Source: Pseudomonadota bacterium
GTDB lineage: Bacteria; Myxococcota_A; UBA796; UBA9615
Direction of reading: 5' to 3'
DNA length: 47,664 bases
Assembly (NCBI GenBank): GCA_024229515.1
Contig: JAAESI010000261.1
Location: 1-47,664, forward strand
Shown: in pieces, positions 38,185-47,648 of the stretch
How positions within the stretch are numbered: position 1 is the stretch's first letter
Layout: each line of letters begins with the position of its first letter
Program-made: the position numbers and the translations under genes
Notes under the pieces: generated by a model
What the model saw: the letters and a program-made list of their open reading frames with translations, nothing else
The model's database searches: none
Told to the model about the DNA's origin: nothing

Positions 38185-38699
38185 TGGCCCGCACCCTCGA
38201 GCCGGAGACGGGGGCCGCCGGCCGCCGCTTCGCGATCGCCGCCTCGCGCTTCAACGAGTCGGTGGTGGGGAACCTCGTCGAGGGCGCCGTGCGCACGTTC
38301 GAGGAGGCTGGCGCCAAGGTCCACATCGCCTGGTGTCCCGGCGCGGTGGAGCTGCCCCTGACGGCCCAGGCGCTCGCCCGGACCGGCCGCTACGACGGCG
38401 TCGTGGCGATGGGCTGCGTGATTCGTGGCGGCACCCCGCACTTCGACTACGTGTGTGACATGGCCGCTGAAGGGGTGCTCAGGGCGTCCCTCGCCAGTGA
38501 GATTCCGATCTCCTTTGGTGTGCTCACGTGCGACACGCTGGCCGACGCGGAGTACCGTTCGGCTCCGCTGGCGGGCGGGCACGATGCCGCCGAGGCGGGC
38601 AAGCTCGGGCAGCTCGGTCCGACGAACAAGGGGGTCGAGGCAGCGGAGGCTGCACTCGACATGGTGAATCTCCTCCAGAGGATCGCGCAGGGCGACTGA
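38184..38699 (+). CDS. ribH: 6,7-dimethyl-8-ribityllumazine synthase
   Basis: 171 residues. All key motifs are present: ASRFNESV (aromatic/substrate pocket), CPGAVELPL, GCVIRGGTPHFDYV (with the catalytic His of the TxHFDYV motif), ISFGVLTCDT and NKGVEAAEAALDM. It condenses 5-amino-6-ribitylamino-uracil with the RibB product, the penultimate step of riboflavin synthesis. Compared with typical RibH there are about 14 extra residues between DT and NKG (SAPLAGGHDAAEAGKLGQLG). Start and stop overlap both neighbours by one base (TGATG), so it is translated with ribB and nusB. Confidence 0.95.
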   Translation: MARTLEPETGAAGRRFAIAASRFNESVVGNLVEGAVRTFEEAGAKVHIAWCPGAVELPLTAQALARTGRYDGVVAMGCVIRGGTPHFDYVCDMAAEGVLRASLASEIPISFGVLTCDTLADAEYRSAPLAGGHDAAEAGKLGQLGPTNKGVEAAEAALDMVNLLQRIAQGD

Positions 38700-39106
38700 T
38701 GAGCCGACGACTCGCACGCGAACAAGCGCTTCAGGTGCTGTACCAACTCGATCTGCACACCGGTGACGTGGAGCAGGCGCTGGCCTTGTGGTGGCAGGCG
38801 GAGCCCGCCGACCCCGACGTGGTCGAGTTTGCCGGCGCGGTGGTCCGGGGGGTGCGGGAGCACCTCGACCGGATCGATACGCTGCTGGGGGCCGCTTCCA
38901 CCAACTGGAAGGTCTCGCGCATGAGCTACGTGGACCGGAACATCCTCCGCCTCGGCACGTTCGAGATCCTGGAGATGGAGGACGTCCCCACGATGGTCTC
39001 GATCAACGAGGCGATCGAGCTGGGCAAGCGCTTCGGCACGACCGAGTCCGGCTCGTTCATCAACGGCGTGCTCGACCGCGTCGCCAAGAACCTGGACCGG
39101 GTTTGA
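38699..39106 (+). CDS. nusB: Transcription antitermination factor NusB
   Basis: 135 residues from ATG at 38699, which overlaps the ribH stop; the open frame upstream is inside ribH. It starts RRLAREQALQVLYQLD and ends with the strongly conserved NusB block VDRNILRLGTFEILEMEDVPT, SINEAIELGKRFGTTESGSFINGVLD. NusB binds boxA RNA with NusE/S10 in rRNA antitermination. The ribH-nusB order is common among bacteria. Length is normal. Confidence 0.95.
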   Translation: MSRRLAREQALQVLYQLDLHTGDVEQALALWWQAEPADPDVVEFAGAVVRGVREHLDRIDTLLGAASTNWKVSRMSYVDRNILRLGTFEILEMEDVPTMVSINEAIELGKRFGTTESGSFINGVLDRVAKNLDRV

Positions 39107-39939
39107 AGCTTCAGGTCACGTTCGAGACCGGCCACCCGGCCCAGCTCGAGGGCCTGGACGGCGCGGTCGCCGTCGTCTTCCAGGACGAGCGGCCCCTGGG
39201 TGGCGTCGCCAGCCGCGCGGACTGGCGGCTCAGCGGGTTCCTCTCCCGCCTCCTGATGGGGAGCAAGTTCTCCGGCGAGCGGGGCGAGTGGCTGCTGGTT
39301 CACACCCAGGGTCGGCTCCCCTACACGCATCTGTTCCTCGTCGGCCTCGGCCGCAAGGACGACCGCACGGCTGCGAACAGCCGGACCGCGCTGGAGGGGA
39401 TCGCCGGCAAGATCGCGCTGGCGGGCATCCACCGCTTCGCCATCGACCTGTCCGAGGTCGTGCCCAAGGACATGGCCCCGGAGGACGCGATGGTCGTCTT
39501 CCTCGAGGCCCTCAGCAACGCCTACCCCGACGATGACCTCGCGGATCCGCCGTTCGCGCCCGCGATCCAGGCGACGAAGCGGAACGACGAGCGGCTGGTA
39601 GCGGCCCGCAAGCGCCGCCGCGAGCTCCAGGAGGCGCGCGCGCGGTGGGAGGCCGAGCACGCCTCCGAGGCTGCTGCTGCGGTCGCCGCCGATGAGCCCG
39701 AGCGGCCGGTCGCGGGAGCGATTCCTGAGGATTTGGAAGCTGAAGAGCCCGCCGAGGAGCAGGCCCCGCCTCCGCCCGATCCGTCGTCCGTGCAGGAGCC
39801 GGATCTGGAAGACACCCCCGAGCGAACGGTGCACGTCGTCCTGTTGGGCGACGCTGGCGACGTCGGCGCGATGCGCCAATCGCTCCGAGATTTGTCCGGC
39901 AAGGGCGATGCCCCGCTGGACGTTGCCTGGTCCAAGTAG
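39103..39939 (+). CDS. Orphan leucyl-aminopeptidase N-terminal-like domain protein
   Basis: 278 residues from a TTG at 39103 that overlaps the nusB stop (TTGA); no ATG is available near. Residues 1-140 resemble the non-catalytic N-terminal (macro-like) domain of M17 leucyl aminopeptidases: GLDGAVAVVFQDERPLGG, GEWLLVHTQGRLPYTHLFLVGLG, ALEGIAGKIALAGIHRFAIDL. The metal-binding catalytic domain is missing. In its place is an Arg/Glu/Ala-rich helix (RKRRRELQEARARWEAEHA), an acidic Pro-rich linker and a last segment of about 35 residues (RTVHVVLLGDAGDVGAM). Not a peptidase by itself. Role unknown; translational coupling to nusB suggests co-regulation with the riboflavin genes. Confidence 0.75.
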   Translation: MKLQVTFETGHPAQLEGLDGAVAVVFQDERPLGGVASRADWRLSGFLSRLLMGSKFSGERGEWLLVHTQGRLPYTHLFLVGLGRKDDRTAANSRTALEGIAGKIALAGIHRFAIDLSEVVPKDMAPEDAMVVFLEALSNAYPDDDLADPPFAPAIQATKRNDERLVAARKRRRELQEARARWEAEHASEAAAAVAADEPERPVAGAIPEDLEAEEPAEEQAPPPPDPSSVQEPDLEDTPERTVHVVLLGDAGDVGAMRQSLRDLSGKGDAPLDVAWSK

Positions 39940-40008
39940 CCAGTCCCCTAGACCGCGACTATATTGCGCGCCGCTCCGGGCCTACCCCGGGGATCACAAG
40001 GAATCACG

Positions 40009-41172
40009 ATGCCTCAGAACTTCTTCTTTACCTCCGAGTCCGTGACCGAGGGTCACCCGGACAAGATGTGCGACGTCATCTCCGACACCATCCTGGATGC
40101 GTGCCTCGCAGAGGACCCCACCTCGCGTGTCGCGTCGGAGACCGCGATCAAGACCGGCCTCATCCTCCTGGCCGGCGAGATCACGACGAACGCCAAGCCC
40201 AACTTCCACAAGCTCGTGCGTGAGGCGGTCATCGAGATCGGCTACGACCACAGCGACAAGGGGTTCGACGGCAACACGTGCGGGATCATGCACGCGCTGG
40301 AGACCCAGTCCCCCGACATCAGCCAGGGCGTCACCGCCGGCGAGGGCATGCACAAGGAGCAGGGCGCCGGCGACCAGGGAATGATGTTCGGGTACGCGAT
40401 CAACGAGACCCCCGAGCTCATGCCCGCCACGATCTGGTGGAGCCACCGGCTGACGGAGGCGCTCTCGGCGGCTCGTCGCGATGAGCGGCTCCCGTTCCTG
40501 CGCCCCGACGGCAAGTCCCAGGTGACGATCGAGTACATCGACGGCAAGCCTGCGCGTATCGACGCGGTGGTGATCAGCTCGCAGCACAGCGACAGCGTCA
40601 GCAACGATGACCTGCGCAGCGGAATCATGACGGAAGTCATCCGCAAGACGCTGCCGGCCGAAATGTTGGACGAGAACACGACGTATCACATCAACCCCAC
40701 GGGTCGATTCGTCATCGGTGGCCCCATGGGTGACGCCGGCCTCACCGGCCGCAAGATCATCGTCGACACGTACGGCGGGCACGGAGCCCACGGGGGCGGC
40801 GCCTTCTCCGGCAAGGACCCGTCCAAGGTCGACCGCTCGGCCGCGTACATGACGCGCTACATCGCCAAGAACGTGGTCGCCGCCGGCTACGCCGACCGGT
40901 GCCTCGTGCAGGTCGCCTACGCCATCGGCGTCGCCGACCCGCTGAACGTGTTCGTGGACACCTACGGCACGGGCAAGGCCAGCGACGAGACGATCGCCTC
41001 GGCGGTCCGCGAGATCTTCCCGCTCAAGCCGGCGGACCTCATCTCGCACCTCAAGCTGCTGCGTCCGGTGTTCCGCCCGACGGCCGCCCACGGCCACTTC
41101 GGCCGCACCGGTGGTGGCTTCACGTGGGAGAACACCGACATGGTCGACGCCCTCAAGAACGTCATTGGCTAG
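40009..41172 (+). CDS. metK: S-adenosylmethionine synthetase
   Basis: 387 residues from ATG at 40009 (MPQNFFFTSESVTEGHPDK). Characteristic motifs: TEGHPDKMCD, GAGDQGMMFGYA, HINPTGRFVIGGPMGDAGLTGRK and GGGAFSGKDPSKVDRSAAY. It makes SAM from Met and ATP, the cofactor needed by the two radical SAM enzymes of this window among many others. Length is normal. A 69-base gap upstream contains TATATT (39960-39965), a possible -10, but no SAM riboswitch that I can recognise. The final CTAG supplies the stop codons of both this gene and the convergent lipoprotein gene. Confidence 0.97.
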   Translation: MPQNFFFTSESVTEGHPDKMCDVISDTILDACLAEDPTSRVASETAIKTGLILLAGEITTNAKPNFHKLVREAVIEIGYDHSDKGFDGNTCGIMHALETQSPDISQGVTAGEGMHKEQGAGDQGMMFGYAINETPELMPATIWWSHRLTEALSAARRDERLPFLRPDGKSQVTIEYIDGKPARIDAVVISSQHSDSVSNDDLRSGIMTEVIRKTLPAEMLDENTTYHINPTGRFVIGGPMGDAGLTGRKIIVDTYGGHGAHGGGAFSGKDPSKVDRSAAYMTRYIAKNVVAAGYADRCLVQVAYAIGVADPLNVFVDTYGTGKASDETIASAVREIFPLKPADLISHLKLLRPVFRPTAAHGHFGRTGGGFTWENTDMVDALKNVIG

Positions 41173-42017
41173 AACCCGAGGGAGGGCATCAGTCCTTCCG
41201 CGGTGTTGAAGCTGAGGGGGATCACGCCGATCCCCGTATCGACCTGGGCGTCCCCTACGAGGGCGACGTCCACTTCGCCGCCGGCCGCGATCGCGGCCAC
41301 CAGGGCGGCGCCCACCTGCAGGGCATCCAGCTCGAACGCCACGGTGCGGATCTCCGTGCTGTGCGCGGGGATCGACTCGCCGTCCATGATGCGGCTGCTC
41401 ACAATGGCGTTTCCCCCGATCCGCAGCTGCTGATCCAGGCGCTTGAACCCCGTCGCCCGTCCCATCACGTTCTTGACCGCGACATCGACCTCCATGCGGA
41501 CCGCGGTGAAGCTAGCCGGCTCGACGCGCGCGTTCACGGGTTGGATGACCGGCGGCGCGATGACGGGCGCGTCCCCGCCGACGTTGAAGGGCAGACCTAA
41601 CTCCCCCAGGGGAGTCATGAACCGCACATCGCCTTCGGCGCTCCAGGGCACCGTGTCGGGCACCGGCTCCCCTTCGGCGAGCTCCTGGATCTTGTCCGCC
41701 AGCTCCATCCACCTCAGCGACGCCGGCACCACGATCTCCGTCGTCGCGCCTCCGCTGAGGTCCACCACCTGATCGACGTCACCATCCAGCAGCGTCAGCC
41801 CATCGACTACCAGCTTGATGCTGTAACCCTCCATCTGAGCCCCCAGCGGGTTGGGGTTGCTGACGAGGAAGACAAGGTCCATGTCCAGCGAATCGAAGTC
41901 CGTCGCGCGGTACTCGGCGCGGCTGAATGAGATGGTCGGAGGCTGCAGAATCTGCTGCACGATCGCGCACCCGTTCAGCAGGGTTGCGAGCAGCAGAATC
42001 GGGATCACGTGCCTCAT
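41169..42017 (-). CDS. LEA2/WHy-domain lipoprotein
   Basis: 282 residues; ATG at 42017 with a strong AGGAGGT upstream. Signal with lipobox LLNGC, Cys17. Residues about 28-130 fit the LEA type 2 (WHy) beta-sandwich: PTISFSRAEYRATDFDSLDMDLVFLVSNPNPLGA with the diagnostic NPNP, then YSIKLVVDG and LTLLDGDVDQVV. Residues 160-260 look like a second, more diverged copy (FTAVRMEVDVAVKNVMG, STEIRTVAFELDAL). Bacterial WHy lipoproteins are linked to stress or desiccation tolerance, but the role here is unknown. Convergent with metK, sharing CTAG at 41169-41172. Confidence 0.82.
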   Translation of the reverse strand: MRHVIPILLLATLLNGCAIVQQILQPPTISFSRAEYRATDFDSLDMDLVFLVSNPNPLGAQMEGYSIKLVVDGLTLLDGDVDQVVDLSGGATTEIVVPASLRWMELADKIQELAEGEPVPDTVPWSAEGDVRFMTPLGELGLPFNVGGDAPVIAPPVIQPVNARVEPASFTAVRMEVDVAVKNVMGRATGFKRLDQQLRIGGNAIVSSRIMDGESIPAHSTEIRTVAFELDALQVGAALVAAIAAGGEVDVALVGDAQVDTGIGVIPLSFNTAEGLMPSLGF

Positions 42018-42108
42018 ACAGACCTCCTATTGCGCCCGGCCGACCGTCTAGGTAGGTTCCGCGCCCACGCGCGCGAAAAGGCATTTCGCCGCGACGAACG
42101 GAGCATCC

Positions 42109-43362
42109 ATGGCCGACCTGACGAAGTACAGCCCGCCCACTTCCGGTACCCCCATCATGATGGAGGGCGGAAAGCTCCAGGTTCCTGACGATCCAATCAT
42201 CCCGTTTATTGAAGGCGACGGGATTGGGCCCGACATCTGGGCCTCCGCAGTCCGCGTCTTCGACGCCGCCGTCGCCAAGGCGTACGGCGGCTCCAAGAAG
42301 ATCCACTGGTACGAGGTCTTCGCGGGCGAGAAGGCCAACGAGACCTGGGGCGAGTGGCTCCCGCAGGACACGCTGACGGCCATCCAGAACTACCTCGTGG
42401 CCATCAAGGGCCCGCTGACCACCCCCGTCGGGGGCGGCATCCGCAGCCTGAACGTGGCGCTCCGCCAGAAGCTCGACCTGTACGCCTGCGTGCGTCCTGT
42501 CCGTTGGTTCCAGGGCGTGCCGAGCCCGGTCAAGGAGCCCGGCCTCGTCGACATGGTCATCTACCGGGAGAACTCCGAGGACATCTACGCCGGCATCGAG
42601 TGGGCCGAGGGTTCCGACGAGGTCAAGAAGGTCATCACCTTCCTCCACGACGAGATGGGCGTGGACAAGATCCGCTTCCCCAACAGCTCCGGCATCGGCG
42701 TCAAGCCGGTCAGCCGCGAGGGGACCGAGCGCCTCGTGCGTTCCGCCATCGACTTCGCGTTCGCCCAGAAGCGCAAGAGTGTCACGCTCGTGCACAAGGG
42801 CAACATCATGAAGTTCACCGAGGGCGCGTTCAAAACCTGGGGCTACGACGTCGCTCGCAACGAGTACGGCGGCGAGCTGCTCGATGGCGGTCCCTGGACG
42901 GTCATCAAGAAGGACGGCCACGAGGTCCTAGTCAAGGACGTCATCGCCGACGCGATGCTCCAGCAGATCCTGCTGCGCCCCGCCGAGTACGACGTCATCG
43001 CGACGCTCAACCTCAACGGCGACTACATCAGCGACGCGCTGGCGGCGATGGTCGGCGGCATCGGCATCGCGCCGGGCGCCAACATCAACTACCAGACCGG
43101 CCAGTCCATCTTCGAGGCGACCCACGGCACCGCGCCGAAGTACGCCGGCCAGGACAAGGTGAACCCCTCCTCGGTGATCCTCTCGGGCGAGATGATGTTC
43201 CGCTACATGGGCTGGGACGCCGCCGCCGACCTGCTCGTCAGCGGCATCGAGGGCGCCATCGGCAACAAGACCGTCACCTACGACTTCCACCGACTGATGG
43301 AAGGCGCCACCAAGCTCAAGTGCAGCGAGTTCGGCGACGCCATCATCGCGAACATGAATTAA
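42109..43362 (+). CDS. icd: NADP-type isocitrate dehydrogenase
   Basis: 417 residues, colinear with Escherichia coli Icd. Substrate residues fall at the same numbers: S113, N115, R119 (GGIRSLNVALRQ), R129, R153, Y160 (IYRENSEDIY). FIEGDGIGPDIW and the C-terminal RYMGWDAAADLL are also present. It oxidises isocitrate to 2-oxoglutarate. S113 is the residue phosphorylated by AceK in E. coli, so this type of control is possible, but no aceK is in the window. First gene of the icd-mdh-sucC-sucD-ndk cluster; ATG preceded by GGAGC. Confidence 0.97.
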   Translation: MADLTKYSPPTSGTPIMMEGGKLQVPDDPIIPFIEGDGIGPDIWASAVRVFDAAVAKAYGGSKKIHWYEVFAGEKANETWGEWLPQDTLTAIQNYLVAIKGPLTTPVGGGIRSLNVALRQKLDLYACVRPVRWFQGVPSPVKEPGLVDMVIYRENSEDIYAGIEWAEGSDEVKKVITFLHDEMGVDKIRFPNSSGIGVKPVSREGTERLVRSAIDFAFAQKRKSVTLVHKGNIMKFTEGAFKTWGYDVARNEYGGELLDGGPWTVIKKDGHEVLVKDVIADAMLQQILLRPAEYDVIATLNLNGDYISDALAAMVGGIGIAPGANINYQTGQSIFEATHGTAPKYAGQDKVNPSSVILSGEMMFRYMGWDAAADLLVSGIEGAIGNKTVTYDFHRLMEGATKLKCSEFGDAIIANMN

Positions 43363-43378
43363 GGCAGGAGCCAGACAC

Positions 43379-44326
43379 ATGCCCCATTTCCACAAGCGTC
43401 CCAAGATCGCCCTCGTCGGTGCCGGCCAGATCGGCGGCATCATGGCCCTGCTCTGCGCGCAGAAGCAGCTCGGCGACATCGTCCTGCTCGACATCCCGAG
43501 GATGGAAGGCCAGGCCAAGGGCAAGGCCCTCGACATCTCCGAGGGTCGCGCCATCGATGGCTACGACGCCGAGATCATCGGCACCTCCAACTACGATGAC
43601 GTCGCCGGTGCTGACGTGGTCATCGTGACCGCCGGCGTGCCCCGCAAGCCGGGCATGAGCCGCGACGACCTCATCGGGATCAACCTGAGCATCGTCAAGG
43701 ACGTGGGCAGCAACCTGAAGCGCGTCTGCCCCGACGCCTTCGTCATCGTCATCACCAACCCGCTGGACGCGATGGTGTACGCGATGCAGCAGGTCACCGG
43801 GTTCCCGACCAACAAGGTCTGCGGCATGGCCGGCGTGCTGGACTCGGCGCGGCTGCGCTACTTCCTCGCTGACGCCCTCGACGTGTCGGTGGCCAACGTG
43901 CAGGCGCTGACCCTCGGCGGTCACGGCGACACGATGGTGCCGGTCCTCAGCTCGGCGGCGGTCGGCGGTGTGCCGATCACGGAGCTGATCGATTCGGACA
44001 CGCTCGACGCGATCATGAAGCGCACGCGCAAGGCGGGCGGCGAGATCGTCGGCCTGCTCGGCAACGGCTCCGCCTTCTTCAGCCCCGCTGCGGCGGCGGT
44101 GCAGATGGCGGCTTCCTACCTTCACGACGACAAGGCGGTCCTGCCCGCCGCGGCGCACCTCAACGGCGAGTACGGCTACAACGGCTTCTACCTGGGCGTG
44201 CCCACGGTCATCGGCGCCGGCGGCATCGAGAAGGTGCTCGAGGTCCCGCTGAACGCCGGTGAGAAGGACGCGCTCGACACGTCCGCCGCCGCCGTCCAGA
44301 AGCTCGTCGGCTCGTTGGACATCTAG
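43379..44326 (+). CDS. mdh: Malate dehydrogenase (LDH-like type)
   Basis: 315 residues. NAD fold opens with GAGQIGG (14-20); D38 after the second strand (LLDI) fits NAD preference. The mobile loop R89/R95 (GVPRKPGMSR) marks malate/oxaloacetate over lactate, where Gln would be expected. D155, R158 and catalytic H182 (LGGHGDTMVP) are present. It belongs to the LDH-like tetrameric MDH group seen in many non-enteric bacteria. It starts 16 bases after icd with AGGAG upstream, and its TAG directly abuts the ATG of sucC. Confidence 0.96.
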   Translation: MPHFHKRPKIALVGAGQIGGIMALLCAQKQLGDIVLLDIPRMEGQAKGKALDISEGRAIDGYDAEIIGTSNYDDVAGADVVIVTAGVPRKPGMSRDDLIGINLSIVKDVGSNLKRVCPDAFVIVITNPLDAMVYAMQQVTGFPTNKVCGMAGVLDSARLRYFLADALDVSVANVQALTLGGHGDTMVPVLSSAAVGGVPITELIDSDTLDAIMKRTRKAGGEIVGLLGNGSAFFSPAAAAVQMAASYLHDDKAVLPAAAHLNGEYGYNGFYLGVPTVIGAGGIEKVLEVPLNAGEKDALDTSAAAVQKLVGSLDI

Positions 44327-45496
<1,170 letters not shown>

Positions 45497-45499
45497 GTC

Positions 45500-46402
45500 A
45501 TGGCGATCCTCGTCGACTCCAACACGAAGCTCCTGGTCCAGGGCATCACCGGCAAGCACGGTGGCTTCCACACCGGCCAGATGATCGACTACGGCACGAA
45601 CGTCGTCGCGGGCGTGGTCCCCGGCAAGGGCGGTCAGACGTCCGACCACGGCGTGCCGATCTTCGACACCGTCGAGCAGGCGATGGTCGCCACGGGCGCG
45701 AACACGTCGGCGGTCTACGTGCCGCCTCCGTTCGCCGCGGACGCGATCCTCGAGTGCATCGACGCTGAGCTCCCGCTCGCCGTCGCCATCACCGAGGGCA
45801 TCCCCGTGCGGGACATGGTCACGGTCGGCAACGCGCTCGAAGGCAGCAAGACCCGCCTCGTCGGTCCCAACTGCCCCGGCGTCATCACGCCCGGCCAGTG
45901 CAAGCTCGGGATCATGCCGGGGCACATCCACAAGCCCGGCAAGATCGGCGTGCTGAGCCGCAGCGGAACGCTGACGTACGAAGCGGTCGGCCAGCTGAGC
46001 AGCCTCGGCATCGGCCAGAGCACCTGCGTCGGCATCGGCGGCGACCCGATCATCGGCACGAGCTTCCTCGACGTCATTCAGCTCTTCGCTGAGGACGACG
46101 ACACGCTCGGCTTCATGATGATCGGCGAGATCGGCGGCTCGGCGGAGGAAGAGGGCGCGGCGTACATCGCGCGCTACGTCACCAAGCCGGTGGTCGGGTT
46201 CATCGCGGGCCAGACGGCGCCTCCCGGGCGTCGCATGGGTCACGCGGGCGCGATCGTCAGCGGCGGGCAGGGAACTGCCAGCGGCAAGATGGAAGCGATG
46301 GAGGCCGCGGGCATCGCGGTCGTCCGTTCGCCGTCCGACATGGGAATCACGATGAAGGGCCTGTTGGAGCAGCGTGGGCTGCTCGCGCAGGCGATGGCAT
46401 AG
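45500..46402 (+). CDS. sucD: Succinyl-CoA synthetase, alpha subunit
   Basis: 300 residues. CoA-binding LLVQGITGKHGGFHT, PPPFAADAI, GPNCPGVITP and the phospho-His loop GRRMGHAGAIVSGG (H248) are present. AGGAG lies just before the ATG, in the end of sucC. It is followed after 16 bases by ndk. The sequence is complete, with normal length for the family. Confidence 0.97.
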   Translation: MAILVDSNTKLLVQGITGKHGGFHTGQMIDYGTNVVAGVVPGKGGQTSDHGVPIFDTVEQAMVATGANTSAVYVPPPFAADAILECIDAELPLAVAITEGIPVRDMVTVGNALEGSKTRLVGPNCPGVITPGQCKLGIMPGHIHKPGKIGVLSRSGTLTYEAVGQLSSLGIGQSTCVGIGGDPIIGTSFLDVIQLFAEDDDTLGFMMIGEIGGSAEEEGAAYIARYVTKPVVGFIAGQTAPPGRRMGHAGAIVSGGQGTASGKMEAMEAAGIAVVRSPSDMGITMKGLLEQRGLLAQAMA

Positions 46403-46418
46403 AGAAGGAAGACGAAGA

Positions 46419-46847
46419 ATGGCGATCGAACGAACGCTCTCGATGATCAAGCCGGACGCTGTCGCGGCCGGAAACCAGTGGGCCATCCTCGAGCACTTCC
46501 GCGAGAGCGGGCTCAACGTGGTGGCGATCAAGCGGATTCACCTGACGCAGGCGCAGGCGCAGGCCTTTTACGCGGTGCACGCGGAGCGGCCGTTCTACGG
46601 CTCGCTGGTCAAGTTCATGACCGAGGGTCCGATCTACGCGCAGCTCCTGGAGGGCGAGAACGCCGTTGCGCACCACCGTGCCGTGATGGGCGCCACCAAC
46701 CCCGCCGAGGCTGCCGAAGGCACCGTGCGGAAGCTGTACGCGACCAACATCGAGCGCAACGCCTGCCACGGCAGCGACAGCCTCAAGAACGCCGCCATCG
46801 AGAGCGCGTTCTTCTTCAGCGGCAGCGAGATCGTCGCTCTCGGTTAG
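46419..46847 (+). CDS. ndk: Nucleoside diphosphate kinase
   Basis: 142 residues from ATG at 46419 with AAGGAAG upstream. The upstream extension of the open frame lies in sucD. IKPDAVAAGN, RPFYGSLVKFM, GATNPAEAAEGTVRKLYA and the active-site NACHGSDS (H117) are typical. It equilibrates nucleoside triphosphates. Its location after sucCD allows it to exchange the ATP or GTP made there; sucC-sucD-ndk linkage is known from other bacteria. Confidence 0.97.
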   Translation: MAIERTLSMIKPDAVAAGNQWAILEHFRESGLNVVAIKRIHLTQAQAQAFYAVHAERPFYGSLVKFMTEGPIYAQLLEGENAVAHHRAVMGATNPAEAAEGTVRKLYATNIERNACHGSDSLKNAAIESAFFFSGSEIVALG

Positions 46848-46849
46848 AT

Positions 46850-47119
46850 CTAGAGCTTCTCGGCCAGCTTCCCGCTGAGCCGGAACTTCACCGTCGTCGA
46901 CTCAGGCTTGGACCACCGCTCTCCGGAGCGGGGGTTCGTGCCTGATCGCGGCGCGGTACGCGTGGGCGAAAAACTCCCGAATCCGGGGAGCGTCACCTTG
47001 TCTCCATCGACCAACGCCTGACCCATCGCCTCCAGGGTGGCGGTGAGCGCTCGGGCGGCGTCCGCGCGGGTCATGCCGGCGCGGTCCGCGATCTCAAGAA
47101 TCAGGTCGGTCTTGGTCAT
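46850..47119 (-). CDS. HU/IHF-family DNA-binding protein
   Basis: 89 residues, the normal HU length: MTKTDLILEIADRAGMTRADA, GDKVTLPGFGSFSPTRT and the DNA-arm RSGTNPRSGE. HU or IHF subunits bend DNA. GFGSF and the arm with NPRSGE fit HU, but HU and IHF cannot be separated with certainty by eye. It is convergent with ndk (two-base gap) and lies downstream of tRNA-Val on the same strand, separated by a hairpin. Confidence 0.92.
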   Translation of the reverse strand: MTKTDLILEIADRAGMTRADAARALTATLEAMGQALVDGDKVTLPGFGSFSPTRTAPRSGTNPRSGERWSKPESTTVKFRLSGKLAEKL

Positions 47120-47144
47120 GGGGGCGGCAGTCTACCCAAGGAAC

Positions 47145-47174
47145 GAAGCCCTGCCGGGGGTCCGACAGGGCTTC
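47145..47174 (-). terminator. Hairpin downstream of tRNA-Val
   Basis: GAAGCCCTG (47145-47153) and CAGGGCTTC (47166-47174) form a perfect nine-pair stem with a 12-base loop. On the minus strand it begins seven bases after the tRNA CCA end and is followed by GTTCCTTGG, only weakly T-rich. It probably ends or processes the tRNA transcript before the HU gene. Confidence 0.6.
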
Positions 47175-47180
47175 GAGAGA

Positions 47181-47255
47181 TGGTGGGCGTTACTGGGTTT
47201 GAACCAGTGACTTCTACCGTGTGAAGGTAGCACTCTACCGCTGAGTTAAACGCCC
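47181..47255 (-). tRNA. tRNA-Val (anticodon CAC)
   Basis: 75 bases including encoded CCA. The acceptor stem GGGCGTT/AACGCCC, D arm ACTC-AGCGGTA-GAGT, anticodon arm CTACC-TTCACAC-GGTAG, five-base variable region and T arm ACTGG-TTCAAAC-CCAGT all pair correctly. The loop TTCACAC gives anticodon CAC, which reads GUG (Val). Confidence 0.97.
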
Positions 47256-47267
47256 ACGGCGGACGGG

Positions 47268-47296
47268 GTGATACCGTCCCGTTCGCTGAAGGTCAA
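47268..47296 (-). promoter_or_regulatory. Promoter of tRNA-Val
   Basis: On the minus strand, TTGACC (47296-47291), a 17-base spacer and TATCAC (47273-47268) lie 12 bases before the first base of the tRNA. Hexamers, spacing and distance fit a sigma70-type promoter. The -35 end adjoins the ribosome-binding site of the divergent ORF at 47312. Confidence 0.7.
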
Positions 47297-47311
47297 GAAG
47301 GGGGAAGCAAG

Positions 47312-47527
47312 ATGAGCATCACGAAGGTATCGATTTCCAGGAACGACGACGTCTACTTGAGCGGCGGCAAGGGCGAAGAGGCTCATGGCGTGCTCGAGGT
47401 GACGGGGAGAGCGACCAAGTCGTTCGAGGCCAACGTCAAGTACGCCATCAAGGGCGAGCCCAACTACAAGAAGTCGGGCACGTTCATCCGGAGCAACGGC
47501 TCCGTCCATCAATTCAAGGTCGACTAG
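47312..47527 (+). CDS. Small basic protein of unknown function
   Basis: 71 residues; ATG preceded by a strong AGAAGGGGGAAG (47296-47307), which makes a real gene likely. The protein is predicted all-beta (ITKVSISRNDDVYLSG, HGVLEVTGRATKSFEANVKYAI, GTFIRSNGSVHQFKV), Lys-rich, without signal peptide, TM helix or Cys. No family recognised. It is divergent from tRNA-Val and the two control regions overlap. Confidence 0.6.
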   Translation: MSITKVSISRNDDVYLSGGKGEEAHGVLEVTGRATKSFEANVKYAIKGEPNYKKSGTFIRSNGSVHQFKVD

Positions 47528-47632
47528 CTAGTTCAGATCTCAAAACTCGATATTTTCCAGACACTTGGCCGACATATCGCTGCGATTCGGCGAGAGTTGA
47601 CGCCGAGGTCGGGTCCTATTCCTCACGCGTAG

Positions 47633-47648
47633 GCGCAAAGGCGCAAAG
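47633..47648 (+). repeat. GCGCAAAG tandem pair
   Basis: Two exact copies of GCGCAAAG lie back to back near the window end, preceded by TCACGCGTAG. Similar CACGCAAAGGCGCAAAG-type strings occur as dispersed intergenic repeats in many environmental bacteria. Whether more copies follow cannot be seen. Confidence 0.4.

Noticed and set aside
39940..40008. SAM riboswitch before metK
   Set aside because: The gap is only 69 bases and I cannot find the conserved stems of any SAM riboswitch class.
47181..47255. tRNA-Val as a mobile-element attachment site
   Set aside because: No duplicated tRNA 3' end, integrase or other mobility gene is seen in the window.
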